Shown: one piece after another, positions 27,967-37,500 of the stretch
Position numbering within the stretch: the stretch's first letter is position 1
Layout: each line of letters opens with the position of its first letter
From: Iningainema tapete BLCC-T55
Lineage (GTDB): Bacteria > Cyanobacteriota > Cyanobacteriia > Cyanobacteriales > Nostocaceae
Length of the DNA stretch: 64,000 nt
Direction: 5' to 3'
Assembly (NCBI RefSeq): GCF_014698965.1
Contig: NZ_JACXAE010000048.1
Location: 62,001-126,000, forward strand
The notes under the pieces: model-generated
The model's input: the letters and a program-made list of their open reading frames with translations, nothing else
The model's database searches: none
What the model was told of the DNA's origin: nothing
Position numbers and translations under genes: made by a program

Positions 27967-29056
27967 GCTACGAGCCGGAATTGTCGGACTCCCCAACGTC
28001 GGAAAATCTACCTTATTCAACGCCTTGGTTGCTAACGCCAAAGCTGAAGCTGCTAACTTTCCTTTTTGTACGATTGAACCGAATGTCGGCGTTGTCTCTG
28101 TGCCGGATGAACGATTGAATGTTCTATCGAAGATTTCCGGCTCGGCACAAATTATCCCAGCGCGTGTTGAGTTTGTGGATATTGCCGGGTTGGTGAAAGG
28201 TGCTAGTCAGGGTGAGGGATTGGGTAATCAATTTTTGTCCCACATCCGCGAAGTTGATGCGATCGTTCATGTGGTGCGTTGTTTTGAAAATGATGATATT
28301 ATCCACGTTGCTGGTGCGGTTGATCCTGTACAGGATATTGAAACTATCAATTTAGAGCTTGCTTTGGCTGATTTGTCACAAATTGAGCGACGAGTGGAGC
28401 GCACTCGCAAACAAGCTCGTACTAGTAAAGATGCACAGTTTGAAGTAGCAGTGTTGGAAAAATTAACGGCTGCGTTGAATGAGGGTAAATCGGTTAGGCA
28501 GGTTAGTTTAACAGAAGAAGAAGCCGCAGTGATTAAAGGATTGGGATTGCTCACGGCTAAACCAATTATTTACGCTGCCAATGTATCTGAAGATGATTTG
28601 GCGACGGGTAATGCATTTGTGGAAAAAGTTCGGCAAGTTGCTGCCCAAGAAAATGCACAAGTGGTGATAGTTTCTGCTCAAGTGGAATCAGAATTAGTTG
28701 AATTACCAGAGGAAGATCGAGCTGATTTCTTGGCATCTTTAGGAGTGGAAGAAGGTGGTTTGAAATCTTTGATTCGCGCTACTTACGAACTATTAGGTTT
28801 ACGGACTTATTTCACTTCTGGGGAAAAAGAAACCCGTGCTTGGACGATTCACGCAGGTATGTCAGCCCCACAAGCAGCAGGTGTAATTCACAGTGATTTT
28901 GAACGCGGATTTATTCGTGCCGAAACTGTTGCTTACAATGATTTAGTCACGGCAGGCTCAATGAATGGTGCGAAAGAAAAAGGATTAGTTCGCTCTGAAG
29001 GCAAAGAATATATCGTCAAGGAAGGCGATGTAATGTTATTCCGCTTCAACGTGTAG
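27965..29056 (+). CDS. ychF: YchF/Ola1-family ATPase (Obg-like GTPase family)
   Basis: Full-length 363-aa member of the Obg-related YchF family. The P-loop is GLPNVGKSTLFNAL, G3 is DIAGLVKGAS, and the altered G4 (NVSE) fits the known ATP preference of YchF. A coiled-coil arm (ERRVERTRKQ) and the C-terminal TGS-like domain (AWTIHAGMSAPQAAG) follow. It binds ribosomes and acts in translation and stress responses. It has no recognisable RBS because heptamer repeats touch the start. Confidence 0.95.
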   Translation: MLRAGIVGLPNVGKSTLFNALVANAKAEAANFPFCTIEPNVGVVSVPDERLNVLSKISGSAQIIPARVEFVDIAGLVKGASQGEGLGNQFLSHIREVDAIVHVVRCFENDDIIHVAGAVDPVQDIETINLELALADLSQIERRVERTRKQARTSKDAQFEVAVLEKLTAALNEGKSVRQVSLTEEEAAVIKGLGLLTAKPIIYAANVSEDDLATGNAFVEKVRQVAAQENAQVVIVSAQVESELVELPEEDRADFLASLGVEEGGLKSLIRATYELLGLRTYFTSGEKETRAWTIHAGMSAPQAAGVIHSDFERGFIRAETVAYNDLVTAGSMNGAKEKGLVRSEGKEYIVKEGDVMLFRFNV

Positions 29057-29065
29057 AGTGCCACC

Positions 29066-29190
29066 TCTGTCTCCCCCTCGTTCCCAGCCTCCGGCTGGGA
29101 ATGCCATCTTGGCGGCTCCGCCTCCACAGTTATTAGTCGAGGCAGAGCCTCTGACACGACGTTCCCACGCCGAGTGTGGGAACGAGAGCA
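29066..29190. repeat. CGTTCCCAGCC dispersed repeat block
   Basis: Several nested inverted repeats occur: CCCAGCCTCCGGCTGGG, GAGGCAGAGCCTC, and CGTTCCCAC...GTGGGAACG. Outer CTCGTTCCCA and TGGGAACGAG ends are complementary, so the block forms one large cruciform of about 110 bp. This is a familiar type of repeat in cyanobacteria. It lies downstream of ychF. Confidence 0.7.
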
Positions 29191-29310
29191 AAACCTGAAT
29201 TTCAGGATCAAATCCTTCAAACTCGATTACGATGGAACTACGGTTAAAATCGACTTAAGCGCCGATAAACTCCCTGCGCTTTGTAAAATTTAACCAAGCA
29301 AGGCTCAATT

Positions 29311-29499
29311 ATGGCAGATACTACTGTAAAATCTAAAGTGATTAAGGCAATGGAAGAAATGCCGCAAGACTTTACTTTTGAGGAAGTGATGGAGCGTCTT
29401 TATTTCCTATACAAAATCGATCAAGGCTTAAAGCAAGTCGAGGTTGGTAATACCATGTCACACGAAGAAGCCAAAAAACGGATGAAGACATGGCGTTAG
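29311..29499 (+). CDS. Antitoxin of a ParE/RelE-type module
   Basis: This 62-aa protein (MADTTVKSKVIKAMEEMPQD...) overlaps by 10 nt the toxin-like gene that follows. Size, overlap and the neighbour support an antitoxin role, although no defined DNA-binding fold is visible. A short remnant similar to its FTFEEVME segment lies at 51362. The toxin partner carries a premature stop, so the antitoxin may be an orphan. Confidence 0.65.
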   Translation: MADTTVKSKVIKAMEEMPQDFTFEEVMERLYFLYKIDQGLKQVEVGNTMSHEEAKKRMKTWR

Positions 29500-29804
29500 T
29501 AAATTGGACTTCTCAGGTTTTAGATGATTTAGAAGCAATTGGTGATTTTATAGCAAGAGACTCACCCTCGTTTGCTCAGTTATTTGTATAACGAGCATTT
29601 CAAGCAATAGAACGTCTAGAAAAGTTTCCTCACTCAGGGCGTGTAGTACCAGAAATCAGTCAAGAAGATATTCGAGAGATTATCTTTGGCAGCTATCGTA
29701 TTGTGTATCTGGTGGTAAGCAATGATGAGGTAAATATTCTCACTGTGTTTCATTCATCAAGGCAGCTCAAGTTTTCTGATGTACAAAGTCAACTTGATGA
29801 CTAA
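29490..29804 (+). pseudogene. ParE/RelE-type toxin with in-frame TAA
   Basis: The 105-codon frame encodes a ParE-like toxin: VNWTSQVLDDLEAIGDFIARDSP, then ERLEKFPHSGR(V), EIIFGSYRIVYLV and VNILTVFHSSRQL. Codon 34 (29589–29591) is TAA, exactly in frame with intact family sequence on both sides. A single change (for example GAA to TAA) would explain it. The predicted product is cut to 33 aa, so the toxin is probably dead unless stop readthrough occurs. Confidence 0.8.
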
Positions 29805-30008
29805 AAATTACACAACAGGCTTAGTTTACGGCGAAAGAAAAGATTATCTTGTGAAGAAACGCAACATAAAGATATTGCGGTTTAACAAGTAATACAACCG
29901 TAATTATACTGCTTTTTTAAGTAATATAGTTTTCCTCGACACTCCTGAACAGGGGTGTTATTTTTGTGAGTATGTGCCGTCAGTTTAGCGGTAAAGGGAT
30001 GCTCAGAA

Positions 30009-30905
30009 ATGTTGGGATGGATATTTGGTGGTTTTGTGAAAAAATTGGAGCGTGCAGCGAAGGAGGTTTCGCAGGATTTTTTGAAATCTAGTAGCAAAGA
30101 GATAGGTTACTTGTTTGATACAAAACTCTACCCTTTAGCTGACAAGCTAGATTATATAACTGAAGAACGCATTAAACAAGCCATAGAAGGAACTGAGAAA
30201 TTAGAAAGTAAGGTGAAAGCCGATCTTGAGTTTCTACTGGATAAAGCTGATGATAAAGTGAAGCATAACCTGGAAAAAATAGATGAAGTACGTGAAGAAG
30301 CACTAAGAGATTTAAGAGAAACCATAGGTCAAACTGATGCTTATTTGGAAAACAGAATTAATCAAATTTCACTTGTAGTAATGGCTGCTTTACACTCTAC
30401 TCAAGAAATAACTAAAAATAGTTTGGTAGAAATCCATGTTTTAGAGGATAAGTTATTTCAAGATGCCAATCTGATAGTTGATAAGATAGACGTAATTATA
30501 GATGGAAAGCTAGAACTGATTCGGAATGAATTTAAAAAGCATTTATCTCATGCATTGCCAAATCCCTTTGATGATTGTAGACGGAAGCTGAAAATAGGAT
30601 TTAAGCCTGGTGGTATGCTTTCTGACATTGAACTTTATGAATTAAGCGAGTGCTATGAACTGAGTAAGTTAAACGAAAATACTCCAATTGATGAGGTACT
30701 AAAGATTTATGGACAACTTCAACAAAATGCAGCAATGATGGCTGCTTTAGTAAAAAAGGCTCCTGAATTGAAAAGAAGGGCTATTGAAGACTGGCTCAAG
30801 TATGGTTTACTTTGTGAGTTCTGGCGCGACACAATGAAAAATTATGATGTTAAAGATACTCTGGTGCTAGATAAGCCTGTACAGAAATTATTGAAAGGTA
30901 AATAA
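30009..30905 (+). CDS. Coiled-coil protein of unknown function, partner of the GUN4-domain gene
   Basis: This 298-aa protein is almost wholly alpha-helical with charged heptads (EERIKQAIEGTEKLESKVKA; EKIDEVREEALRDLRETIGQ). The N-terminal MLGWIFGGFV is hydrophobic and could touch a membrane, but is too short to be a clear helix. I recognise no family. The next gene starts 18 nt later and also begins with a coiled coil, so the pair probably forms a complex. They stand between a broken toxin module and a subtilase. Confidence 0.6.
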   Translation: MLGWIFGGFVKKLERAAKEVSQDFLKSSSKEIGYLFDTKLYPLADKLDYITEERIKQAIEGTEKLESKVKADLEFLLDKADDKVKHNLEKIDEVREEALRDLRETIGQTDAYLENRINQISLVVMAALHSTQEITKNSLVEIHVLEDKLFQDANLIVDKIDVIIDGKLELIRNEFKKHLSHALPNPFDDCRRKLKIGFKPGGMLSDIELYELSECYELSKLNENTPIDEVLKIYGQLQQNAAMMAALVKKAPELKRRAIEDWLKYGLLCEFWRDTMKNYDVKDTLVLDKPVQKLLKGK

Positions 30906-30923
30906 AATTTATAGAGGTTGATT

Positions 30924-31880
30924 ATGAATAAAGCAGGTGCTAATGACTGGAAAACTCCACTTGGTTACTATGAAATGTCAATAGAAGAACTAAGACGTAC
31001 ACGCGAAGAGTTACAGGAAGAATTAGCAAATTTTAAAGCTACTTACAAACCAAGTATAGAAACGAGTCTCTACAGTTTTCAAACAGAAATACAGACATTG
31101 AAATCTGAGCTTAAAATTACACAAGAACGGCTGGCAACTACTGAAAAAAGTGTAAAAGAAGCAAGAGACAGGTTAGCTGATGCAGAGACGGCGGCTCATG
31201 CTACTCAAATAGAACTACAAGCTATGAAAGAAATTATGACTAATGAACAAACCACAAACTCTCAAATTCTTGAAGGGATAGCACAATTAAAGGAACAATT
31301 ATCTCAATTGCCGCAGATTCAACAAAAGCCAACCACTGATGAAAATAATTTGCAAAGACAAATCCTACACTCTTTGTCAAATTTGCAGTTACAGTTTTCT
31401 AAATTAGAAGCAAAATTGACCATTGTTTCCCCATCTTCGGGTTTTGACTACTCGAAATTGCAAGAACTGTTAGCAGAAAACAAGTGGAATGAAGCTGACA
31501 TAGAAACCTATGCTTGTATGCTCAGGGTATGTGAGCGAGAAGAAGAACGCTGGTTAGACGATAAAGACATTAAACGGTTTTCTCGTCAAGACCTTCGTAT
31601 TATTGAGAATCTTTGGATAAAATATAGTGATGGAAAATTTGGTTTCAGCGCCCAAAAGCGTACCTGGCTAGATGCTAAGGAAGACTACAAGCGTTTTGGC
31701 GATCGCGTCGGATGGTTAGAGAATCTTGTCAATAGTGAGTGGCGTAAATATGAGGATTATATCTTTAGCTTAAGCGCTCCTGAAGGACACCTTCCATCCA
31801 CAGTTCGGGTACTGGGTTTGGGTTGTGGAAACGTAGGATGGCTTCAACACCGACTAAAGATTTTTTTATCACGATACTAA
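30924..31880 (+). CDS. Coiled-coil protein with C-terminal GUN4 domain
   Basis: Protein of 318 aa from the ATG at 30924 (an AGAGG site lies 6 nt upstream; a TTG at 30918 is less likely). Residues about 20–160 form a long coiled coil. From about residue 173 a GUN4 domain follows: FDYSKLQELLAENKWNEAD, then RIIENLWIKYSDGKFGFSAQ, and the closing RVGWLENL...SAPEGHLPS. GUN4 binds porphyrins and stimulates Mg-chelatase, but many cyanobacterial GUN4 domains are attached to signalling proteins. Here it may sense tetrapyrrole or serve as an adaptor, which is inference. Confidence 0.78.
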   Translation: MNKAGANDWKTPLGYYEMSIEELRRTREELQEELANFKATYKPSIETSLYSFQTEIQTLKSELKITQERLATTEKSVKEARDRLADAETAAHATQIELQAMKEIMTNEQTTNSQILEGIAQLKEQLSQLPQIQQKPTTDENNLQRQILHSLSNLQLQFSKLEAKLTIVSPSSGFDYSKLQELLAENKWNEADIETYACMLRVCEREEERWLDDKDIKRFSRQDLRIIENLWIKYSDGKFGFSAQKRTWLDAKEDYKRFGDRVGWLENLVNSEWRKYEDYIFSLSAPEGHLPSTVRVLGLGCGNVGWLQHRLKIFLSRY

Positions 31881-31907
31881 GTAGGTTGGCATCAATAAAT
31901 TCACTCA

Positions 31908-31935
31908 GATTCCCGACTTCTTTAAGTCGGGGATC
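31908..31935. repeat. GATTCCCGACTTC palindrome (decayed copy)
   Basis: The imperfect palindrome GATTCCCGACTTC-TTTAAGTCGGGGATC is followed by TTGTTGTTTAC exactly as in the copy at 54359. It looks like a partly decayed element of the same type, here between the GUN4 gene and the subtilase. Confidence 0.75.
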
Positions 31936-32140
31936 TTGTTGTTTACCTATAGTATCTCATAAACATTTTGAGAAAAATATTATTTTCCTAATTAAATTTG
32001 TAAATTTATGATCAACTTTCGGAACTAGAAAATAGTAATTATTAACTAAGGTAAACCCAACCATAAATTAAAACATGCTGAGAGCACGTTTTAACAAATT
32101 GTGTTGTCAAAAAAAGTTGTAATTTGAGGAGAAACTACTC

Positions 32141-33445
32141 ATGCCCATAAATACTACTAGTACCAATTTAAACGAAATAGGGCTAAATATTTCTTCTCTC
32201 TCCTCACCAAATTGCTCTAATTATAACAATGACTACAGCTTAAATTTGACTAGTCATAGTAGCTTTAACCCAATCATCAACAGTCTAGATAGTAGTAATG
32301 ACTTAGTAACTGAAACTTATACTACTACTACATCTCAAAATGATAATTTCATTTTAGGTAATAGCTACTATAATAGTCAAGGCACTTACAACCGCACTTC
32401 TGGCTATGGCTTCGTAAATGCCGCCGCCGCAGTAGCTAGAGCCGCAGGACAAAATACCTTTACTGATGTTCCCAACTTAGGCGGGAATAATTGGGGAGCC
32501 GATCAAGTAAAAGCACCAGAAGCTTGGGCACAAGGATATACCGGTAAGGGTGTCGTAGTCGCTGTTGTAGATTCAGGAGTTGACTATAATCATGAAGACT
32601 TAAATGACAACGTTTGGACGAATACTAAAGAAATTGCTGGTAACAATATAGATGATGATAGCAATGGTTATATTGACGATATTCACGGTTGGAACTTTGT
32701 TAACAATAATAATGATGCGATCGACAGAAGTAAAACTGGTCATGGCACTCACGTCGCTGGTACAATTGCTGGAGAAAACAATGACATAGGTGTTACTGGC
32801 ATTGCTTATGATGCTCAAATTATGCCAGTCAAAGTTTTAGACGATCAAGGTACAGGCACCTATAGTTCCATCGCTAAAGGTATTACTTATGCTGCAGATA
32901 ATGGCGCAAATGTGATTAACCTTAGCCTGGGTGGTTCTTATCCCAACGCTGCTTTAGAGGCAGCAATTGAATATGCTAGTAGCAAAGGTGCGATTGTTGT
33001 GATGGCAGCTGGCAATAATAGTGGCGCAGCACCAATCTATCCTGCTCGTTATGCCAACAATCATGGACTTGCAGTTGGTGCAGTCGATCAAGATGGGAAT
33101 ATGGCTAAGTTCTCTAACCAAGCAGGATCTAATCCACTTCCTTATGTTACCGCCCCTGGTGTAAATATCTATTCCACAATTCCAGGGAATAAGTATACTT
33201 CCTACAATGGCACATCAATGGCAGCTCCTCACGTTAGTGGTGTAGTTGCTCTGATGCTCAGCGCTAACAATAACCTAACTGATGCCCAAGTACGTCAGAT
33301 TGTCACAGAAACCGCCGGAGATGGTACACAAATGGCAAGCTATAGTTATACAACAGAACAAAACAGTATGTTTGTAGGTTCAAATTTATACTCTCAATCC
33401 TGGAGCAATGAAGATGATTACTACAACATTAGTCAACGAATCTAA
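32141..33445 (+). CDS. Subtilisin-like serine protease (S8)
   Basis: This 434-aa protease carries the catalytic triad blocks VVDSGVDYNHED (Asp), GHGTHVAGTIAG (His) and NGTSMAAPHVSG (Ser). A low-complexity Ser/Thr/Asn-rich N-terminus (about 1–95) replaces a classical signal peptide and a recognisable I9 propeptide. The ATG follows GAGGAG. Similar calcium-dependent proteases of heterocystous cyanobacteria occur outside the cytoplasm or in the periplasm; localisation here is uncertain. Confidence 0.88.
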   Translation: MPINTTSTNLNEIGLNISSLSSPNCSNYNNDYSLNLTSHSSFNPIINSLDSSNDLVTETYTTTTSQNDNFILGNSYYNSQGTYNRTSGYGFVNAAAAVARAAGQNTFTDVPNLGGNNWGADQVKAPEAWAQGYTGKGVVVAVVDSGVDYNHEDLNDNVWTNTKEIAGNNIDDDSNGYIDDIHGWNFVNNNNDAIDRSKTGHGTHVAGTIAGENNDIGVTGIAYDAQIMPVKVLDDQGTGTYSSIAKGITYAADNGANVINLSLGGSYPNAALEAAIEYASSKGAIVVMAAGNNSGAAPIYPARYANNHGLAVGAVDQDGNMAKFSNQAGSNPLPYVTAPGVNIYSTIPGNKYTSYNGTSMAAPHVSGVVALMLSANNNLTDAQVRQIVTETAGDGTQMASYSYTTEQNSMFVGSNLYSQSWSNEDDYYNISQRI

Positions 33446-33448
33446 ACA

Positions 33449-33481
33449 GAAAGCCGAAAGTGCTTTTATTTGGCAGCTTTC
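33449..33481. terminator. Weak hairpin between convergent genes
   Basis: GAAAGC and GCTTTC arms, with extra pairing inside, start 4 nt after the subtilase stop and precede the convergent hypothetical gene ending at 33506. A T-rich stretch follows. Low-confidence bidirectional terminator. Confidence 0.35.
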
Positions 33482-33505
33482 AAAGTTTAATTTAAACACG
33501 GTATC

Positions 33506-33901
33506 TTAATTCTTTTTGTCCCGTAGTCTCCATCCAATCCAATTTTCCAAGATTTGTTCGTATATTTGTTGAATTTCTTCTAGTTCTTTTCTATTTAAGT
33601 GGTAACGATAACTAGTATGTCCACCTAGTTCAACAATGGTTTCGTAACTGCCCTTTTTACTACGAGTAAAAAATTCTCCATGTTGAGTTACCGACAAAGA
33701 CTCAATCAGCAGAAAGCTCATGTGCGAAAATACCGAAGGCAACTCTATTAAACCAGATTGCTGCTCACCAATGTGAAGATTTCTTTGCTCTTGCAGTCTG
33801 ACAACGGACGGCGTATCTCCTATCTTCAACTGGATTTTAATCCCATCAGAACCACTGAAAAACTCAGGAAATTGTGAACGTGAGAAGGTTGTCATATCCA
33901 T
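33506..33901 (-). CDS. Hypothetical protein
   Basis: This 131-aa protein has no recognised motif. It seems to be a mixed alpha/beta soluble protein: a beta-rich middle (GDTPSVVRLQEQRNLHIG; GSYETIVELGGHTSYRYHLN) and a C-terminal helix (RKELEEIQQIYEQILENWIGW). It is expressed away from the NB-ARC gene across a long AT-rich region that carries a 20-bp tandem direct repeat, which could be its operator. Confidence 0.5.
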   Translation of the reverse strand: MDMTTFSRSQFPEFFSGSDGIKIQLKIGDTPSVVRLQEQRNLHIGEQQSGLIELPSVFSHMSFLLIESLSVTQHGEFFTRSKKGSYETIVELGGHTSYRYHLNRKELEEIQQIYEQILENWIGWRLRDKKN

Positions 33902-34539
33902 TGCTCCGTTTTTATTGACCGTTAATCACGACTGCAATTACTCAACAAAGGTGACACAAAGCTGCAAACTACAAATTTTTCTTGGAAACACGATTATTAC
34001 TACTTACCTCACATATAGATAACTTACCTCTAATATAGATATATTTTTGAGGAAGTGCAAGCAAAAGTTTTAATTTTTTCTAAGATTTTGTAAAGTATTT
34101 TAGCTTTTGTAGACATTACTATCTCACATTGCTAGAATTAAGTTGTCATGTTTTATACAAAAAATATTGGGAGAGATTAATTAAGTAAAAAGACAATAAT
34201 TGAGCTTTTTGGTCAATCTACATCATTTCTTCCAACAGATTCACTTAGAAAAACTTAAATACCTTTTTTATCAGTCATATTCAGTAAATTTGTGGCTTCA
34301 GCGATATTCTCGCGGTAAATTAAGCTGAAGCAAAGATTTTGTGCGTGTAGTCTATTGCCTTACTTAGTTCGAGCGTCAAATATGCTTTCTCACGTGTGTG
34401 TGTCAGTAAAATCAATGGAAAAATAAAAAAGTTCACAAGACAGTTAACCATGTGAGCGCGGGATACGGTTTTCTTGGCTATTCAGCCGTGCTATAAAGAA
34501 ATGTCTCACATACTAATATGTTATGTGGAGCAAGGTGAA
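33902..34539. other. AT-rich divergent intergenic region
   Basis: About 640 nt separate the hypothetical gene (minus) from the NB-ARC–WD40 gene (plus). No coding frame is convincing. The only clear structure is a tandem 20-bp direct repeat at 34002–34041. The region probably holds both promoters. Confidence 0.5.
34002..34041. promoter_or_regulatory. Tandem 20-bp direct repeat, putative operator
   Basis: ACTTACCTCACATATAGATA is followed at once by ACTTACCTCTAATATAGATA, with 18 of 20 positions identical. Exactly two copies at a 20-bp period (about two helical turns) place both on one face of DNA, as many dimeric or response-regulator activators require. It lies about 100 bp upstream of the minus-strand gene starting at 33901. 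The binding protein is unknown. Confidence 0.45.
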
Positions 34540-37500
34540 ATGGATAACGCTGCTAATATGTCTCAACTTCCAGAAAGTTTCATCACAGAAGTAGCAGCCA
34601 AGAATGGTGTTACTACAACAGAGCTAGATGCTTTGCTGCTGGCATTACAAGACTACTCAGGTATCGAGATATCCGCTAAGTTAGAAATTTCCCAAGCAGC
34701 GGTGAGAAAAAGACTAGGAGAAAGCTACCGTAAATTTGGCATAGAAGGTAGTAGTAATAAAAAACTTACTAACCTCAAGCAAAGGCTAATAGCGCAATAT
34801 CAAGCAGGTACAGCAATTAGCAAAACGCTACATGAAGATTGGGGAGAAGCAGTTGATGTGGAAGGTTTTTCGGGTAGAGAAAAAGAGATTTCGGAGTTAG
34901 AACAGTGGATAGTGGGCGATAGTTCTGTTCGCTGTCGGTTGGTAACAGTGTTAGGCATTGGCGGTATTGGCAAATCAGTACTGGCAGCACGGGTTGCCAA
35001 AAAACTACAAACACATTTTCATTATCTAATTTGGCGATCGCTCAGTAATGCTCCTCCAATCAGCACTCTACTCACACAGTTACTACAATTCTTACCTAAA
35101 GATGCTGAACCTGAATTGCCAGACAACGATAACAGCAAAATACTTCGACTGATGGAAGTGTTGAGAAAACACCGTTGTTTGATCATTTTAGACAAGGTAG
35201 AAACAGTACTGCGTAGTGGAGAAGGCAAACCTTACGAAAGAGCCGGAGAGTATCAACCAGGATATGAGAATTACGGCTATTTATTTAAAAAAGTAGCAGA
35301 AGCGGCACACCAAAGTTGTCTAATGCTAGCTAGCCGAGAAAAGCCCAAGCAAGTAGCATTGCTAGAAGGGAAAAACCTGCCAGTAAAGGTATTACATCTG
35401 CGGGGACTAAATCTAGAAGAAGCTAGAATAATGCTGCAAGATAAAGGATTTTCTTGTTCAGATGCTCAACTGTGTGAACTAGTAGAACGATATTCGGGCA
35501 ACCCCTTAGCTTTAAAGATTGTCGCTACCACAATTTACGACTTATTTGGCAATAATGTTGGTGAATTTTTAAACCAAATTCAGCAAGAGACAGCAGTCTA
35601 CGGCGAAATTAGGACTCTTATAGAGCAGCAGTTTAATCGCTTGTCAGAGTTAGAAAAACAACTAATGTACTGGTTAGCAATTCATCGCGATTATGTTTCT
35701 CTCAAAGAACTTAAAGATAATTTAATCACCCCAGAAAGAGCAACCACGGTATTGGAAGCTGTGGAGTCTCTATTACGGCGAAGTCTGATTGAAAAAGAAG
35801 CAGATTCCAGTAGGTTTCGGTCTTCATCGGTGGTGATAGAGTATGTCACAGAGAAATTTGTTGAACAGGCTTATCAAGAAATTTACCTTGGAACAACCTT
35901 GGAATTTGTGAATACATATCCTTTGATGAAGGCGCGATCGCTTGATTACATCCGCAAATCACAAGAGCGATTAATTCTCGAACCAGTTAAGAATAAGCTA
36001 CTTAGTGTTTTTGGTAAAGAACTAGAATCCAAGCTACGCAGAATGCTTGCCAATTTACAACAACAGCCCTTACTTAAAAAAGGATATGCTGCTGGTAACT
36101 TAATTAATTTACTGCGTCAACTGCAAATTAGTCAATCACAAATAGATTTGAGTGGACGGGATTTTTCTCACCTAACTATTCGTCAAGCCTATCTCAAAGA
36201 TGTCAATTTACAAAAAACTAGCTTAAATTTCGCCGACTTGACTGGCTCTGTATTTACTGAAACTATGTCAAGTTTAGTCACGGTTGAATTTAGTCCAGAT
36301 GGCTTTTTATTTGCTACAGGTGTAATTAATGGAGAAATTCGTCTGTGGCGAACTTCAGATTCTCAACAACTGCGCGTATATAAAGGTCATAGTGTATGGG
36401 TTTGGACAATTGCTTTTAGTCCAGATAGCCAACTTCTTGCAAGTGGCAGTGCAGATTACACAATCAAAATTTGGAATTTATCTACAGGAGAATGTCTCAA
36501 TACACTTAAAGAACATACAGGTAAAGTATACTGCGTTGCTTTTAGCCCAGACGGTTCTATTTTGGCAAGTGCTAGTGAAGATCAAACCATTAAACTTTGG
36601 GATGTGAACACGGGAAATTGCTTAACCACCCTTTATGGTCATAACGATCAGGTTTTTTCCGTTATTTTTAGTTCACAGTCCCTCTTAGCTAGTAGTAGCG
36701 CCGACGGCACAATTAAGCTATGGGATATTAACACCTGTGTTTACTGGAAAACTTTAAAGGGGCATAATGGTGAAGTTTATTCTGTTGGTTTTAGTCCCAA
36801 TGGACAAATACTAGCTAGTAGCAGTGAAGATACAACTGTTAAACTGTGGGATATTTCTACCGGAAATTGCAGGAAAACACTTGTTGGACATAGTAAAAAA
36901 GTTTACGAGGTAATTTTTAATCCCAATGGAAAAATCCTTGCTAGTTGCAGTGAAGACCGGACAATTAAGTTATGGAACATGGACACAAGTGAATGTCTAC
37001 TCACTTTAACAGGGCATAATAGTCAGGTGTGGGCGATCGCCTTCAGTCCGGATGGACGCACATTACTTAGTAGCAGTGACGACCAAACAGCAAGACTTTG
37101 GGACGTGGCAACAGGCAATCCGCTCAATGTATTACAAGGTTATACTCGTTGTGTCTACTCAGTAGCCTTTAGTCAAGACAGACAACTTCTTGCCAGTGGT
37201 AGTGATGACGAAACAATCAGACTTTGGGATTGGCGTACTTGTGTTTGCTACACAATAGGAGAAAATCTTGGACGTATTCGTTCTGTAGCTTTTAGTCCTG
37301 ATGGTAAAATTCTCGCTAGTGGCGGTGCTGACAACACCATCAAACTCTGGGATATTCGAGATATTAGCTTCACCAAATGCAAAACGACATTAACAGGACA
37401 TACAAACTGGGTGTGGACAGTAGTTTTTAGTCCTGATGGGCAAACCCTTGCAAGTTGTAGCGAAGATCGGACTATTCGAGTATGGGATATTCATACAGGA

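Noticed and set aside
29882-30097. 71-codon minus-strand frame
   Set aside because: Shadow of the coiled-coil gene start and its leader, with no motif.
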